The notes below the pieces were generated by a model. That model ran no database searches. It was not told the origin of the DNA and saw only the letters and a list, made by a program, of their open reading frames with translations. Below, piece by piece: positions 45,201 to 53,384 of a DNA stretch of 64,000 nucleotides (positions are counted from its first letter, which is position 1; each line of letters starts with the position of its first letter). The position numbers and the translations under genes were made by a program. The stretch is from an uncultured Erysipelotrichaceae bacterium (GTDB taxonomy: Bacteria; Bacillota_I; Bacilli_A; Erysipelotrichales; Erysipelotrichaceae), in assembly GCA_947569705.1 (NCBI GenBank), contig CANOSP010000004.1:54031-118030 (forward strand). Reading direction: 5' to 3'.

Positions 45201-47732
45201 AGTCATGATTCTACAGGTAATTATGCAGATAAAAAAATTGAATTGCCGATCAATATAGATAAGGGGACAAGAACAATCAGTTTTGTTGAAAATCCGATAT
45301 ATGCGGTAAGCGGTAAAGGCAAGGTAACACCGGTCACAGAAGTTGACGGTGTATTAGATGCAGACGGAGATGTGATGATTGAAGTTGACAGTAATGAAGA
45401 CCATAGGATCGCGTGGACCAATGATAATAAAACCATTGATTATAACTATAGCGGAGATTCAGGAAAAGACATCATAATTCATGCGACAAAGCCAATGAAT
45501 CGAAACTACAAGCTTGCAGAGACAGACGGTGTCTTGCATATCATGGGACCTGATGAAAGTATGCTGGCAATTACCAGTCCGGGACAAATAGTCTACGGTG
45601 ATTGCTTTACGATTAAAAGTACGCAATATGATTCAGACAGTACGAATGTGAATTATACATTTGAAACAGATAAGTCAACTTATATTTCTAATCCGGTTGT
45701 AAACGGAAACAGTGCAGAGTTTAATGCTTTAAAGGCAAGCGGAAACGATAAAACAACGGTAACTGTGACAAGAACAGCGGATGGAGAAGCACCTTTAAGT
45801 AAAAAGCTGCAAATTACCGTATTGCCGAAAGAGATCGAAATAGTAATAGATGATAAAGAAAAGTTAAAGGGTGAAGTAAATCCGAGTTTAACATATCAAG
45901 ATTACAAAAGCGAATTGATTTCTTGGAACGGAATTCAAGATGTGATACAGGAGAATGATGTCAAACTTAGCACAACGGCAAAAACAGACAGTGATGCAGG
46001 CGGATATGCGATCAAAGGAGACAGCGCAATCCTGAATAAGACTTATCCGAATTACAGCTTTAAATTTAAAGAAGGAACGCTCACAATCAAGGAAGATGTG
46101 ATTGAAGATGATTGGTATCATTTGGAATTGGATGACGGAACGGCATACACGGGTAAATGGACGAATCAAGCAGTGAATATCTTTAGTGACCATAATGAAT
46201 ATATAAACCTTTCACTTGATCAAAGCTCATGGAATCCGAGTCAAGTTACGGTAACTAAAGAGGGCGAGACCAATCAAAGCTTTTGGATGAAAAAGGAAAG
46301 CGGAGCGACGACAAAAGAGAAACAAGTGCTTATTAAGATTGATAAAACACCCCCAAAGGTGAAAGGGATTAAGGCAAAGGATACAAACAATAAACTGCAG
46401 GATATTATTAATAAACTCAGCGGCGGCATCTTCTTTAAACCGGGAACTTCATTTGAAATCACAACAAGCGATACAAAGGATGACTTGAAGGTCAGCGGAA
46501 CGAAAGAAATCAGCTATAAGATTTATAAGCTTGATACCGTTGCCCGAACAGCTGAAGAGATGATTAAGGAAGGAACTCTGTCAGTCACAAAAGAAAAAGC
46601 AAGCATCACAATCAGTGAAACAACAGGAAGATACAAAGTATGTATAATTCCGACAGATAATGCGGGCAATACAAACGCTGAAAGTTGTCATGAAGTTGAA
46701 CTGAAGAAAATTGATGTTGATATGGATAAAGACGGTAAGCCTGACTTTAATGATCCGGATGGAGATGGATGTCCCGATCTAAACATTAAATGGAAAGATC
46801 CTAATGATGAAAACCATTGGATTGTGATTAACGGTGATCGTGATTATGACGGTATTCCTGACTTAAATATTGACAGTGACGGTGATGGAAAACCTGACTT
46901 GAATATCGATACCGATCATGACGGTAAACCTGATCTTAATTTGGTGGTTTTGAAGAAAGCAGATTGGAAGCCAACAAAGTGTGTGAAGGCAGATCCTGAT
47001 AACAATATCTTAGAAGAATACTGCACAGGAACTAATGTCAAGGCATTGATTAATGTTGACACAGACAATAACGGCATTCCGAATATCAATATTGACAACA
47101 ACGGTGATATGAAAGCAGATATAAATATTTCTAAAGACAGTATAAACCCGATTATCAATATAGCTGATATTCATAAATGGGAGCCGATTCATGATTATAA
47201 AGCAGGTATCACCTATGACTCAGTCGGTGTTGACCAAGAAGAATATGACAGAAAAGTGAATATTGATACTGATGGTGACGGCAGACCTGATGTGAATGTC
47301 GATTTGGATCAAGACGGTAAACCTGACATTAATATTGATTTGGACGGAGATGAAATACCGGATATTGATATTGACAGCGATGGGGACGGACTACCGGATA
47401 TCAACGTCGATTTGGACGGTGACGGAACACCTGATAAAAATATCAAAGAAATCACGGAGTGGAAGCCGAATAAAAATATTGACGGAGATTTCCCATACGA
47501 TACGATGGAATTTGTTGAAGCGCTTAAAGATGATACAAAGCCCGATGTTCCGTCCAAAGACTCGATAAAGCCATCGGTAAAAGGCTACTATAATTCGGCA
47601 ACCAGTATCGGCGGAGCGAATACAGGAGATCATAGCGATTCTGTATTAATCATTGAAATGCTTCTTTTATCACTTTTCACATTATTGTTTTTAAGCTTTA
47701 AAAGCAAATATCATAATGAGAAACGTACATGA
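42270..47732 (+). CDS. Giant secreted surface protein with Ig/cadherin-like, MBG and TSP3-like repeats (module 1)
   Basis: Predicted adhesin of 1820 aa. A signal peptide (MWKKVMVCCCALIGSFTIGF) leads into a unique N-terminal domain (about 30-330) and a region to about 475 shared with the second surface protein. Then come several Ig- or cadherin-like beta domains (about 477-1100), an MBG-type region (about 1180-1280, NPSLTYQ ... YSFKFKEGTLTI), and acidic thrombospondin-type-3-like calcium repeats (about 1480-1725). The C terminus has GANTGDHSDS, a hydrophobic stretch (about 1791-1810) and a basic tail, the layout of a sortase signal but without LPxTG. I chose ATG 42270 with AAAGGAAG upstream; ATG 42237 precedes the ribosome site. 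It follows a tethered sigma factor gene. Confidence 0.88.
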   Translation: MWKKVMVCCCALIGSFTIGFAYYNLKMTAGSSAYQVGAEATVKLGTKGVFPNGSNGAMSKGDKIYVGTNNYITGEPLSFMLLVKETYNTYQPVVTDGIYSLDLSVPNVTGWFMMGNEAITNTSYFSAFPTMTPTGHGIYYYPMNYLTTNEVSNIAEILKQSNNNISGKTKSMLLSRNLKHLKAMYDKRAKNWAIGRTVEEALHMAELNPQSFFIADSYTLENRYGGDGNMYANEGYGFGTKDIAFTEDYWEARATTPNNNRTLLNILYYGSNGSRLTDTSCTQGATNGCGVEKAIRLSAEMNLDLSGEMKSDNVVFATGMGSGSTFSKVKNSSPNLGSYSNIYTATSDYDKLKLRFLDSSNAHSVSFLDVKNSNLESKTKVGKNATIYIDATATAGTQDGAINTVSALFFKNNVLAYYVPLGTANGTQQYELDLTGFDVGSYKIALVNESYNEGSMDPTTSSALTAFRDLTITEPLSNLTFTPRTNLKLNDNVNVGDTVGVVSSQNGAGDITYSIAADPAYPQEYQNFEMANDGTTVIVKGSALNAGVYHFKIQAQDENGDPKPALTIDAQITVNKNLLAVAFQDTAQTTKSIAQAQAGWSEVAIATPNTGVALTYSIISTQGNISTGNISINSQTGAISYTGNGAFGKITIQVSADDDPASGYDNYDSVTATKEVVIYRDVDGNVTPDAQSKDPNTPTFHANEPNVKANGKIGVLQGMYGTPDDGVSGKTTYHYEIKQEGDYASFVIDATKGEIKSKVNLGVKEHKITLIVSDKWSSKEIPLTIKVEQANAENLQFYENASSATVITTKTVQFTETNVSVYATVKGSSNANPVMYRLKSGEAQNVIDVNQTSGGITIKGAGTVIIEATKQGSSGQADARAELTFTVAAGAQNFIYTDHAGNELPKTGTIYSAKTETYAPNKTFQLYTAGNPIGSTVSYQLKAGAPNDVISVDTNGLVTILNATQSSQMGKVVVEAVSHDSTGNYADKKIELPINIDKGTRTISFVENPIYAVSGKGKVTPVTEVDGVLDADGDVMIEVDSNEDHRIAWTNDNKTIDYNYSGDSGKDIIIHATKPMNRNYKLAETDGVLHIMGPDESMLAITSPGQIVYGDCFTIKSTQYDSDSTNVNYTFETDKSTYISNPVVNGNSAEFNALKASGNDKTTVTVTRTADGEAPLSKKLQITVLPKEIEIVIDDKEKLKGEVNPSLTYQDYKSELISWNGIQDVIQENDVKLSTTAKTDSDAGGYAIKGDSAILNKTYPNYSFKFKEGTLTIKEDVIEDDWYHLELDDGTAYTGKWTNQAVNIFSDHNEYINLSLDQSSWNPSQVTVTKEGETNQSFWMKKESGATTKEKQVLIKIDKTPPKVKGIKAKDTNNKLQDIINKLSGGIFFKPGTSFEITTSDTKDDLKVSGTKEISYKIYKLDTVARTAEEMIKEGTLSVTKEKASITISETTGRYKVCIIPTDNAGNTNAESCHEVELKKIDVDMDKDGKPDFNDPDGDGCPDLNIKWKDPNDENHWIVINGDRDYDGIPDLNIDSDGDGKPDLNIDTDHDGKPDLNLVVLKKADWKPTKCVKADPDNNILEEYCTGTNVKALINVDTDNNGIPNINIDNNGDMKADINISKDSINPIINIADIHKWEPIHDYKAGITYDSVGVDQEEYDRKVNIDTDGDGRPDVNVDLDQDGKPDINIDLDGDEIPDIDIDSDGDGLPDINVDLDGDGTPDKNIKEITEWKPNKNIDGDFPYDTMEFVEALKDDTKPDVPSKDSIKPSVKGYYNSATSIGGANTGDHSDSVLIIEMLLLSLFTLLFLSFKSKYHNEKRT
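46712..47446 (+). repeat. TSP3-like DxDxDGxPD coding repeats with W-x-P spacers
   Basis: Two clusters (about 46712-46950 and 47257-47446) encode tandem copies of the pattern D-x-D-x-D-G-x-P-D-x-N-I, for example DSDGDGKPDLNID and DLDQDGKPDINID. Each cluster is followed by a WKP or WEP stretch (DWKPTKC, KWEPIHDY, EWKPNKN). This matches the calcium-binding thrombospondin type 3 pattern. The DNA repeats are near-identical and could expand or contract by slippage or recombination. Confidence 0.85.
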
Positions 47733-47747
47733 GAATGTGCGTTTTTC
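47721..47747 (+). terminator. Terminator of surface protein 1
   Basis: AAACGTACAT (47721-47730) pairs with ATGTGCGTTT (47735-47744), one G-U, with further T. The left arm lies within the last codons and the stop. Confidence 0.82.
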
Positions 47748-47837
47748 ATATATATAATAGGATAAACAACTGCATTGAAAGAATTTTCAAAAATGAAAGA
47801 ATTTTATTTTCATCTTTCATTATCTATTAAAATATAG

Positions 47838-47874
47838 TATAATAAAAGTAATGGGATTTTTCTTAATTCCCATT
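47838..47874 (+). promoter_or_regulatory. Promoter -10 and leader hairpin of the P-loop protein gene
   Basis: TATAAT lies at 47838-47843 with no good -35. AATGGGA (47850-47856) and TCCCATT (47868-47874) form a seven-pair hairpin near the predicted RNA start. Confidence 0.5.
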
Positions 47875-47906
47875 CATAGATTATAAGAAGAAAGGGGTAT
47901 ATCACC

Positions 47907-49601
47907 ATGAAAGAAAACCTTTATTTAAACGGCGGTTTAGCCATTATAAATTATAATGCAGCCTATCCGAGATCAGAAAAAGATCTGTTAAGTTCTGCAG
48001 ACTTTGCGAATTTCTTACGCAATTTTATCGATTATGCGAAAGAAAATCTTGAAGATATTTATTTATATGTATTAAACGGAAAAACACCGCGTGAAGCAAC
48101 TTTTGAAATGACCAAACTGCTTCGTCAAATGATTGTTTTGGAATTAGATGAAATTGACAGCTGTTACTTAAATGATAAAGAAAAATTATTAGATTTTATT
48201 GAAGAATTATATGATTTTTGGAAGAATCATCAGCGTTTTTCAATCATTAATGCCGGCAAAGGAATGGCGATTCAAGAATCAAGCTTTGTCGCTGCTGATT
48301 CTGCCTTTAATAATTTAATTCGTTCCCTTTATCGCAATGTAGAGGAAAAGGTATTAGGAAGAAAAAACAGTGTTTATCGTCAAATGCAGGCGGGAACCAA
48401 TGCCGCAGTTGCGATCAGAGGAAATGCGACGAAGCTAAGTGATACGTATCATGCATTAAAAGATATTCCTTTTATTGATTCAATTATGCTTCGTACTCCG
48501 ATGATTTTACATCCGAAAAGCAATAAGCGTACCGGAATGTTTACGGAGCGTGATACAAATCCGATCAGTGAATTTACGGGAAATCGTCATGAATGGTTCT
48601 GTTATCCGGCAAAAATCGGTTCATTATTGGCATTTATTTATTTTCATCGTGATTTTATTTCTTCGGCAGTTTCATTGGGAAATTTATTTGAATTGGCAAA
48701 TGAAGATGAATGCCGTCAAAAACCGGATTTAATTTGCTTGTTCGGTAATGAGGACGGAAAAGATCAAACGACGTTCTATTATGATCAAGCAGAGGATATT
48801 TGGGTAGGCTGTGTTTCTTATAATGAACGAATTGAATATTTCGGATATATTAAGAAGATGAGTTTAACGCTTCATAACTTGGCACAAATGGCAAAGGGAT
48901 GGCTGCCGATTCATGGGGCATTCGTAAATATTACGCTAAAGAGCGGAAAGCGTAAAGGAATTATGTTAATGGGCGATTCCGGTGCCGGTAAAAGTGAATC
49001 TATTGAGGCGTTGAAGGCACTTGGACACGATAAGATTAAGGATATTGAGGTTGTGTTCGATGATATGGGTACAATTCATATTGAACACGGTATTCCATAC
49101 GGACAGGGAACGGAAATCGGTGCTTTTATTCGTTTAGATGACTTAGATCCGGGTACTCCGTATCGTGATATGGATCGCTCCATCTTTATGAATCCTGAAT
49201 CTAACAATGCGCGTGTTATTACGCCGGCTGCTCCTTATGATATTGTCGCAACCAATCATAAAATAGATCTATTTGCCTATGCGAATAACTATGATGACAA
49301 ACTCGGGCTGCATCAATTTGAAGATCTTGAAGAAGCCAAGGCAACCTGTGTGGAAGGAAAACGTATGGCACTCGGCACAACACAAGAGGTCGGTATTTCC
49401 ACAACGTATTTTGCCAATCCGTTCGGTCCGATGCAGAAACAGGATATTTGCGGACCGCTGATTGACGAGGTATTCCAATGTCTGCGTGACAACAATGTAT
49501 TTGTCGGTGAAATTTATACGCATTTAGGTTTCAGTAAAGAAAATCGTGAAGGGCTTCAGATTGCGGCACAGCAGTTATTGGAATTCATTGAAAAAGATTA
49601 G
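47907..49601 (+). CDS. P-loop protein of the HPr kinase / PEP carboxykinase fold
   Basis: Soluble protein of 564 aa. The nucleotide loop MLMGDSGAGKSESIEALK (about residues 353-370) is of the HPr-kinase/PEP-carboxykinase type, and VVFDDMGTIHIE (about 385) looks like the metal-binding Asp pair. The N-terminal 340 residues do not match PEP carboxykinase in any way I recognise. Similar proteins in Clostridia and Erysipelotrichia tend to be labelled PEP carboxykinase, but the short size and HPrK-like GxSGxGKSE loop argue for a distinct kinase or phosphotransferase. Its substrate is unknown. AAGAAAGGGG precedes ATG 47907; a Bax-inhibitor gene follows 29 bases later. Confidence 0.72.
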   Translation: MKENLYLNGGLAIINYNAAYPRSEKDLLSSADFANFLRNFIDYAKENLEDIYLYVLNGKTPREATFEMTKLLRQMIVLELDEIDSCYLNDKEKLLDFIEELYDFWKNHQRFSIINAGKGMAIQESSFVAADSAFNNLIRSLYRNVEEKVLGRKNSVYRQMQAGTNAAVAIRGNATKLSDTYHALKDIPFIDSIMLRTPMILHPKSNKRTGMFTERDTNPISEFTGNRHEWFCYPAKIGSLLAFIYFHRDFISSAVSLGNLFELANEDECRQKPDLICLFGNEDGKDQTTFYYDQAEDIWVGCVSYNERIEYFGYIKKMSLTLHNLAQMAKGWLPIHGAFVNITLKSGKRKGIMLMGDSGAGKSESIEALKALGHDKIKDIEVVFDDMGTIHIEHGIPYGQGTEIGAFIRLDDLDPGTPYRDMDRSIFMNPESNNARVITPAAPYDIVATNHKIDLFAYANNYDDKLGLHQFEDLEEAKATCVEGKRMALGTTQEVGISTTYFANPFGPMQKQDICGPLIDEVFQCLRDNNVFVGEIYTHLGFSKENREGLQIAAQQLLEFIEKD

Positions 49602-49630
49602 AAAGATAAACGATTCTTTTGGAGAAGATT

Positions 49631-50347
49631 ATGTTTAGAAATGAAGATTTTGAAATAGATACACTGTCTCAAGAGGCACACACGACGCTTCCGCAATATG
49701 TGTTAAAGACATTGCTTACAGTCGCTGTCGGTATATTAATTACAACCGTTACTTCATTCTGTTTATATACGAATCATATCGGTTTGCGCCTCGTATATCA
49801 ATATGAGAAATTACCGATGGTTGTATTTGCACTGCAGATCGGCTGTCTGCTGTTATTTCGCTTTCGCTTATTTAAGGCTTCACTATTAACTACACGCCTT
49901 ATGTTTATCATCTATTCGATATTGCTCGGTTTTACCTTTTCATTCTTACAGTATCTGTTTCAGATGGAAGCGATTTATATGGCGTTTGCGATCAGCTTTG
50001 TCTATTTTGTTTCCCTGTGTGTGATCGGTTATACAACACGTATTGATTTATTGAAATATCAAACGATATTATTGGTTGGTTTAATCTTCTTAATCGCCTT
50101 TAATCTGTTAAGTGTATTGATTGAAATCGGACACGCGGAACAAATTGCTTGTTCGTGCAGTCTTATTATCTTTACCCTTTTGACCGCATTAGATATGAAA
50201 AAGCTGAAGCATTTCTATTATGAGTATCAAGAGGATGAGACAATGCTTGCACAGTTATCTATGTATTCTGCACTTCAGCTTTATTTGGATTTCTTAAATC
50301 TGATTTATACAATGACGCATATTATTGACGGTTTTAATAAAAGTTAA
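49631..50347 (+). CDS. Bax inhibitor-1 (YccA/TMBIM) family membrane protein
   Basis: Integral membrane protein of 238 aa with seven hydrophobic segments. The pattern of the family is visible at the C terminus (ALQLYLDFLNLIYTMTHII, near residue 210) and in the central helices. Bacterial members such as YetJ act as pH-sensitive calcium leak channels; whether this one does is inference. I chose ATG 49631 with TTTTGGAGAAG just upstream; the TTG at 49619 overlaps that site. It is close behind the P-loop protein gene and probably co-transcribed. Confidence 0.85.
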   Translation: MFRNEDFEIDTLSQEAHTTLPQYVLKTLLTVAVGILITTVTSFCLYTNHIGLRLVYQYEKLPMVVFALQIGCLLLFRFRLFKASLLTTRLMFIIYSILLGFTFSFLQYLFQMEAIYMAFAISFVYFVSLCVIGYTTRIDLLKYQTILLVGLIFLIAFNLLSVLIEIGHAEQIACSCSLIIFTLLTALDMKKLKHFYYEYQEDETMLAQLSMYSALQLYLDFLNLIYTMTHIIDGFNKS

Positions 50348-50409
50348 ATTGACAATGTGAAACGGATTAAGTTATTGTCCTGTGGTTTCGACATCTGAAA
50401 AATATTAAA

Positions 50410-50441
50410 AAACGCATGCCTTTGTGTAAGGGTATGCGTTT
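50410..50441. terminator. Bidirectional terminator between BI-1 and minus-strand genes
   Basis: AAACGCATGCC (50410-50420) pairs with GGTATGCGTTT (50431-50441), one G-U. The T tail is better on the minus strand (TTTTTT), so it also suits the minus-strand LicC/DUF3788 unit. Confidence 0.75.
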
Positions 50442-50592
50442 AATTTATATCATTGACGAACTGTCTTTTTGTTCGAGGATTCGCAATCCTGCATAAGTAG
50501 TTTATGTGACTTATGTGCCGATTCAAGCATCGTTAATGATTGCGGCGAATCTGAATGAGCATGTAAAGCTCATGGTAAAGACTGCCGTTATC
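50442..50592. other. Gap with no recognisable gene
   Basis: Between the terminator and the DUF3788 remnant I see no frame with family resemblance. It may be debris of the same decayed locus. Confidence 0.4.
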
Positions 50593-50925
50593 TTACACAT
50601 CAATCATTAACCATTTTTGACCGTTTACTTCTTTTTTGCGATTGTAAATGTTTTGTAATTCAGCGGTGCAGTCAGGAAGCGCTGTTTCAACAAGTTCTTT
50701 TTCTTTTCTTCCGACAACGATTAAAACGGTAAAGTATCCTTCTTTCGGATAGATAGTACACAAAGCTTTTCCGGCTTTTCTGAATTTTACATTCCAACCC
50801 TTTTCTAAGCTGCAGCAGCTGTATTGAATGATTTCTTTTCATTGATATGTCCGCATGATTTCAGTACAAAACCGCATAAACAAAGGATTTCTGACGAAAT
50901 CGCTGATTTCTTCAAGGGTAGGCTG
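50593..50925 (-). pseudogene. Decayed DUF3788-family gene
   Basis: Translation of the minus strand gives PTLEEISDFVRNPLFMRFC, then an in-frame TGA at 50841-50839, then QYSCCSLEKGWNVKFRKAGK, LCTIYPKEGYFTVLIVVG and a C-terminal QKWLMIDV before TAA. These are the conserved blocks of the DUF3788 family in order. The frame lacks a start codon and about 20 N-terminal residues, and the stop interrupts the middle. Its remaining 5' edge abuts the end of the LicC-like gene, as if a deletion fused the two loci. Confidence 0.85.
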
Positions 50926-50937
50926 ATATACTGTTAT

Positions 50938-51846
50938 TTATACATTATAAATCGGATCGATTTGTTTTAATTCATTGAATGTATCGATTTCTACTACATC
51001 ACCTTTATTGACGGGACGGATACGAATCGCATAGTGATCGATGCAGTCTTTTAACGGTACCTCGTCCCAATAGCGCTCTTTTCCGCCGGGACTGTGGAAT
51101 ACTTTATCAATATCATCACTCATTTGTTCGGCATCTTCCTTTGACCAATAGGAAATACCAAACATATGATGGACATCTTTACCACCGACTTTTACTTTAG
51201 TGATAATGTCTTTTTTTGTCTCAAAGCACCAATCATCTGTTACATCTACTTTCATGCCGGTGTAATTGGATGAATATTCATATTTGCGAATGATTTCTTT
51301 ATTATATAACACTAAATCACTTTCCAGAACATAAGCATTTGCCAGTTGGTTTCTTATCAAATAGGCAGATGAAATATTGTTGGCTTCATTATAAATAGGA
51401 TTTTCAATAAATTGAATCATCGGGTATTTTTTTAATAATACATCAAACTGTTCACTTAAATAACCGCGTACAATTATGATTTCATTGATGCCGGCTTCCA
51501 GTACTGCATCTAACAGTGTTTCGATAATTTTTTTACCGTGTACCATAATTAAAGGTTTTGGGGTATTTAAAGTGACAGGTACCATACGACTGCCGAAGCC
51601 CGCAGCCATAAAAATTGCTTTTTTAACGCGATATGGTTCAAGCCATTCATATCCTTTTAAGGTTACTTCATAACGACTGCTGCCTAACGCTGTAATTAAT
51701 TCTTTTTCTAATAATTCCTGAATTGTCTTATTGATCACACCTAAGGAAACATTAAAAGCCTTTGCCAGTTCTCTTTGAGAATGCTTCTGATCTTGATGAC
51801 GTTCGATCTTTACTAATATTTCAAATTGTCCGTTTGTTAAATTCAT
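50938..51846 (-). CDS. licC: Winged-helix / LicC-type CTP:phosphocholine cytidylyltransferase fusion
   Basis: Protein of 302 aa with two parts. Residues about 1-65 form a winged helix-turn-helix (QRELAKAFNVSLGVINKTIQ), and residues about 72-302 a nucleotidyltransferase with AIFMAAGFGSRMVPVTLNTPKPL, ESDLVLYNKEII and a C-terminal DEVPLKDCIDHY. This matches LicC-like cytidylyltransferases, which make CDP-choline for phosphocholine decoration of surface polymers. Fusion to a DNA-binding domain occurs in Firmicutes and suggests autoregulation. No licA, licB or licD gene is in the window. The choline substrate is inference. Confidence 0.88.
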   Translation of the reverse strand: MNLTNGQFEILVKIERHQDQKHSQRELAKAFNVSLGVINKTIQELLEKELITALGSSRYEVTLKGYEWLEPYRVKKAIFMAAGFGSRMVPVTLNTPKPLIMVHGKKIIETLLDAVLEAGINEIIIVRGYLSEQFDVLLKKYPMIQFIENPIYNEANNISSAYLIRNQLANAYVLESDLVLYNKEIIRKYEYSSNYTGMKVDVTDDWCFETKKDIITKVKVGGKDVHHMFGISYWSKEDAEQMSDDIDKVFHSPGGKERYWDEVPLKDCIDHYAIRIRPVNKGDVVEIDTFNELKQIDPIYNV

Positions 51847-52070
51847 TGCTTTTCCTCATTTCTTAAGCATTATCTTACATCATATAAGTAAAATTGTAAA
51901 TGGTAAGCTGTTTTATGCGACTATTTTAAATCATTTTCTATCTGATTAAGATTAAACTTTTTCTTTGTATCTTTAAGTGTTAAGCAAAATATGTTATATT
52001 ATAGCTATTGAATTCTAAGCAAAAAGCATTACCGCTTTATTAGAAAAAGGTTCGTTAGGAGAGTGGATTT

Positions 52071-53384
52071 ATGAAGGTAGGTTTTATATCGCTTGGCTGC
52101 AGTAAGAATCTTGTGGACAGTGAAACAATCATGGGAATGTTGAAAGCAGGCGGGCATGAGCTTGTATCACATCCCAAGGATGCTGAGGCAATTATTATTA
52201 ATACATGCGGCTTTATTCAGTCGGCAAAGGAAGAAGCGATCCGGACGATCTTTGAAATGGCGGAATATAAAAAGCAGCAGCTTCAAAAGCTGATCGTTGT
52301 CGGCTGTTTGGCGCAGCGATATAAGGAAGCGCTGGTTGCCGATATTCCGGAGATTGATTGTGTGATCAGTATTCGTGAATATCCGCATATTCATGAAATA
52401 TTGGCACAGCTGTTAGACGGCAAAAGCTTGACACCGTATGCGAAAAGTGAGCGTTTACTGACATCAAAGCCGTGGAGTGCCTATTTGAAGATTGCAGAAG
52501 GCTGCAGTAATCACTGTACGTATTGTGCGATTCCCTTGATTCGCGGTGATAATGTATCGTTTCCGATTGAGCAGTTGGTACAAGAAGCACAGTGCCTTGC
52601 GGACAGCGGCGTGAAAGAATTGGTGTTGATTGCACAGGATACAAGTAAATACGGACTTGATTTATATGGTGAATTGTCACTTTTGAAGCTTTTAGAAAAA
52701 CTGCATGAGATTGAGGGTCTGCATTGGATTCGTATTTTATATATGTATCCCGATGAAATTGATGAAGCATTAATTATCGGTATGAGTAAACTGCCGAAGG
52801 TGCTGCCTTATTTTGATATTCCGATGCAGCATGCGAATGATCATATGCTGGCATTGATGAATCGCCGCGGAGCCATGAAAGATGTCAATGCGTTAATTGA
52901 GCGGATCCGTCACTATCACAGTGATGCGACTTTGCGTACTACATTCATTGTCGGTTTTCCTCAAGAAACAGAAAGTGATTTCCGCGATTTAACAGAGTTT
53001 GTGGAAAAAACACGATGGGATCGTATGGGGGCCTTTACATACTCCCCGGAAGAAGATACCCCTGCATACAGCTTCAGCGGAGCGGTTGAAGAAGCAGTGA
53101 AGCAGCGGCGTTTAGATCAACTGATGCAGCTTCAAAAACAAATATCACTTTCCAAGCAACAGGAAATGATCGGTAAAACGATTGAGGTGTTGGTGGAAGG
53201 CAGAGATGCGCTGAAAGGTACTTATCGCGGCCGCGGAAAAGCGAATGCACCTGATGATGTAGACGGACTTGTCTTCTTCACCAGTTCTCGTAATATTGAA
53301 CTCGGCAGTTTTGTTCATGTGAAAGTTACCTCAGCTTTGCCGTATGATCTGATCGGAGAAGAAGTTGTCCCTGTCAAGCTTTAG
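52071..53384 (+). CDS. rimO: Ribosomal protein S12 methylthiotransferase RimO
   Basis: Radical SAM enzyme that adds a methylthio group to an aspartate of ribosomal protein S12. The N-terminal domain has GFISLGCSKNLVDSE with the first cluster cysteine, plus NTCGFI and VGCLAQRY; the radical SAM cluster is CSNHCTYCAIP (about residues 144-154); a TRAM domain closes the 437-aa protein. The motif GCSKNLVDSE separates RimO from MiaB. GTTAGGAGAG precedes ATG 52071. Its end overlaps the DNA glycosylase gene by 20 bases. Confidence 0.95.
   Translation: MKVGFISLGCSKNLVDSETIMGMLKAGGHELVSHPKDAEAIIINTCGFIQSAKEEAIRTIFEMAEYKKQQLQKLIVVGCLAQRYKEALVADIPEIDCVISIREYPHIHEILAQLLDGKSLTPYAKSERLLTSKPWSAYLKIAEGCSNHCTYCAIPLIRGDNVSFPIEQLVQEAQCLADSGVKELVLIAQDTSKYGLDLYGELSLLKLLEKLHEIEGLHWIRILYMYPDEIDEALIIGMSKLPKVLPYFDIPMQHANDHMLALMNRRGAMKDVNALIERIRHYHSDATLRTTFIVGFPQETESDFRDLTEFVEKTRWDRMGAFTYSPEEDTPAYSFSGAVEEAVKQRRLDQLMQLQKQISLSKQQEMIGKTIEVLVEGRDALKGTYRGRGKANAPDDVDGLVFFTSSRNIELGSFVHVKVTSALPYDLIGEEVVPVKL

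Noticed and set aside
46712..47446. Possible CRISPR-like or satellite repeat
   Set aside because: Repeats are in frame, of variable unit length and encode a known protein pattern; no spacers of constant size.
47309..47557. Minus-strand serine/proline-rich repeat frame over the TSP3 region
   Set aside because: It is the mirror of the calcium-repeat DNA; the plus-strand frame continues through the whole 5.4-kb gene.
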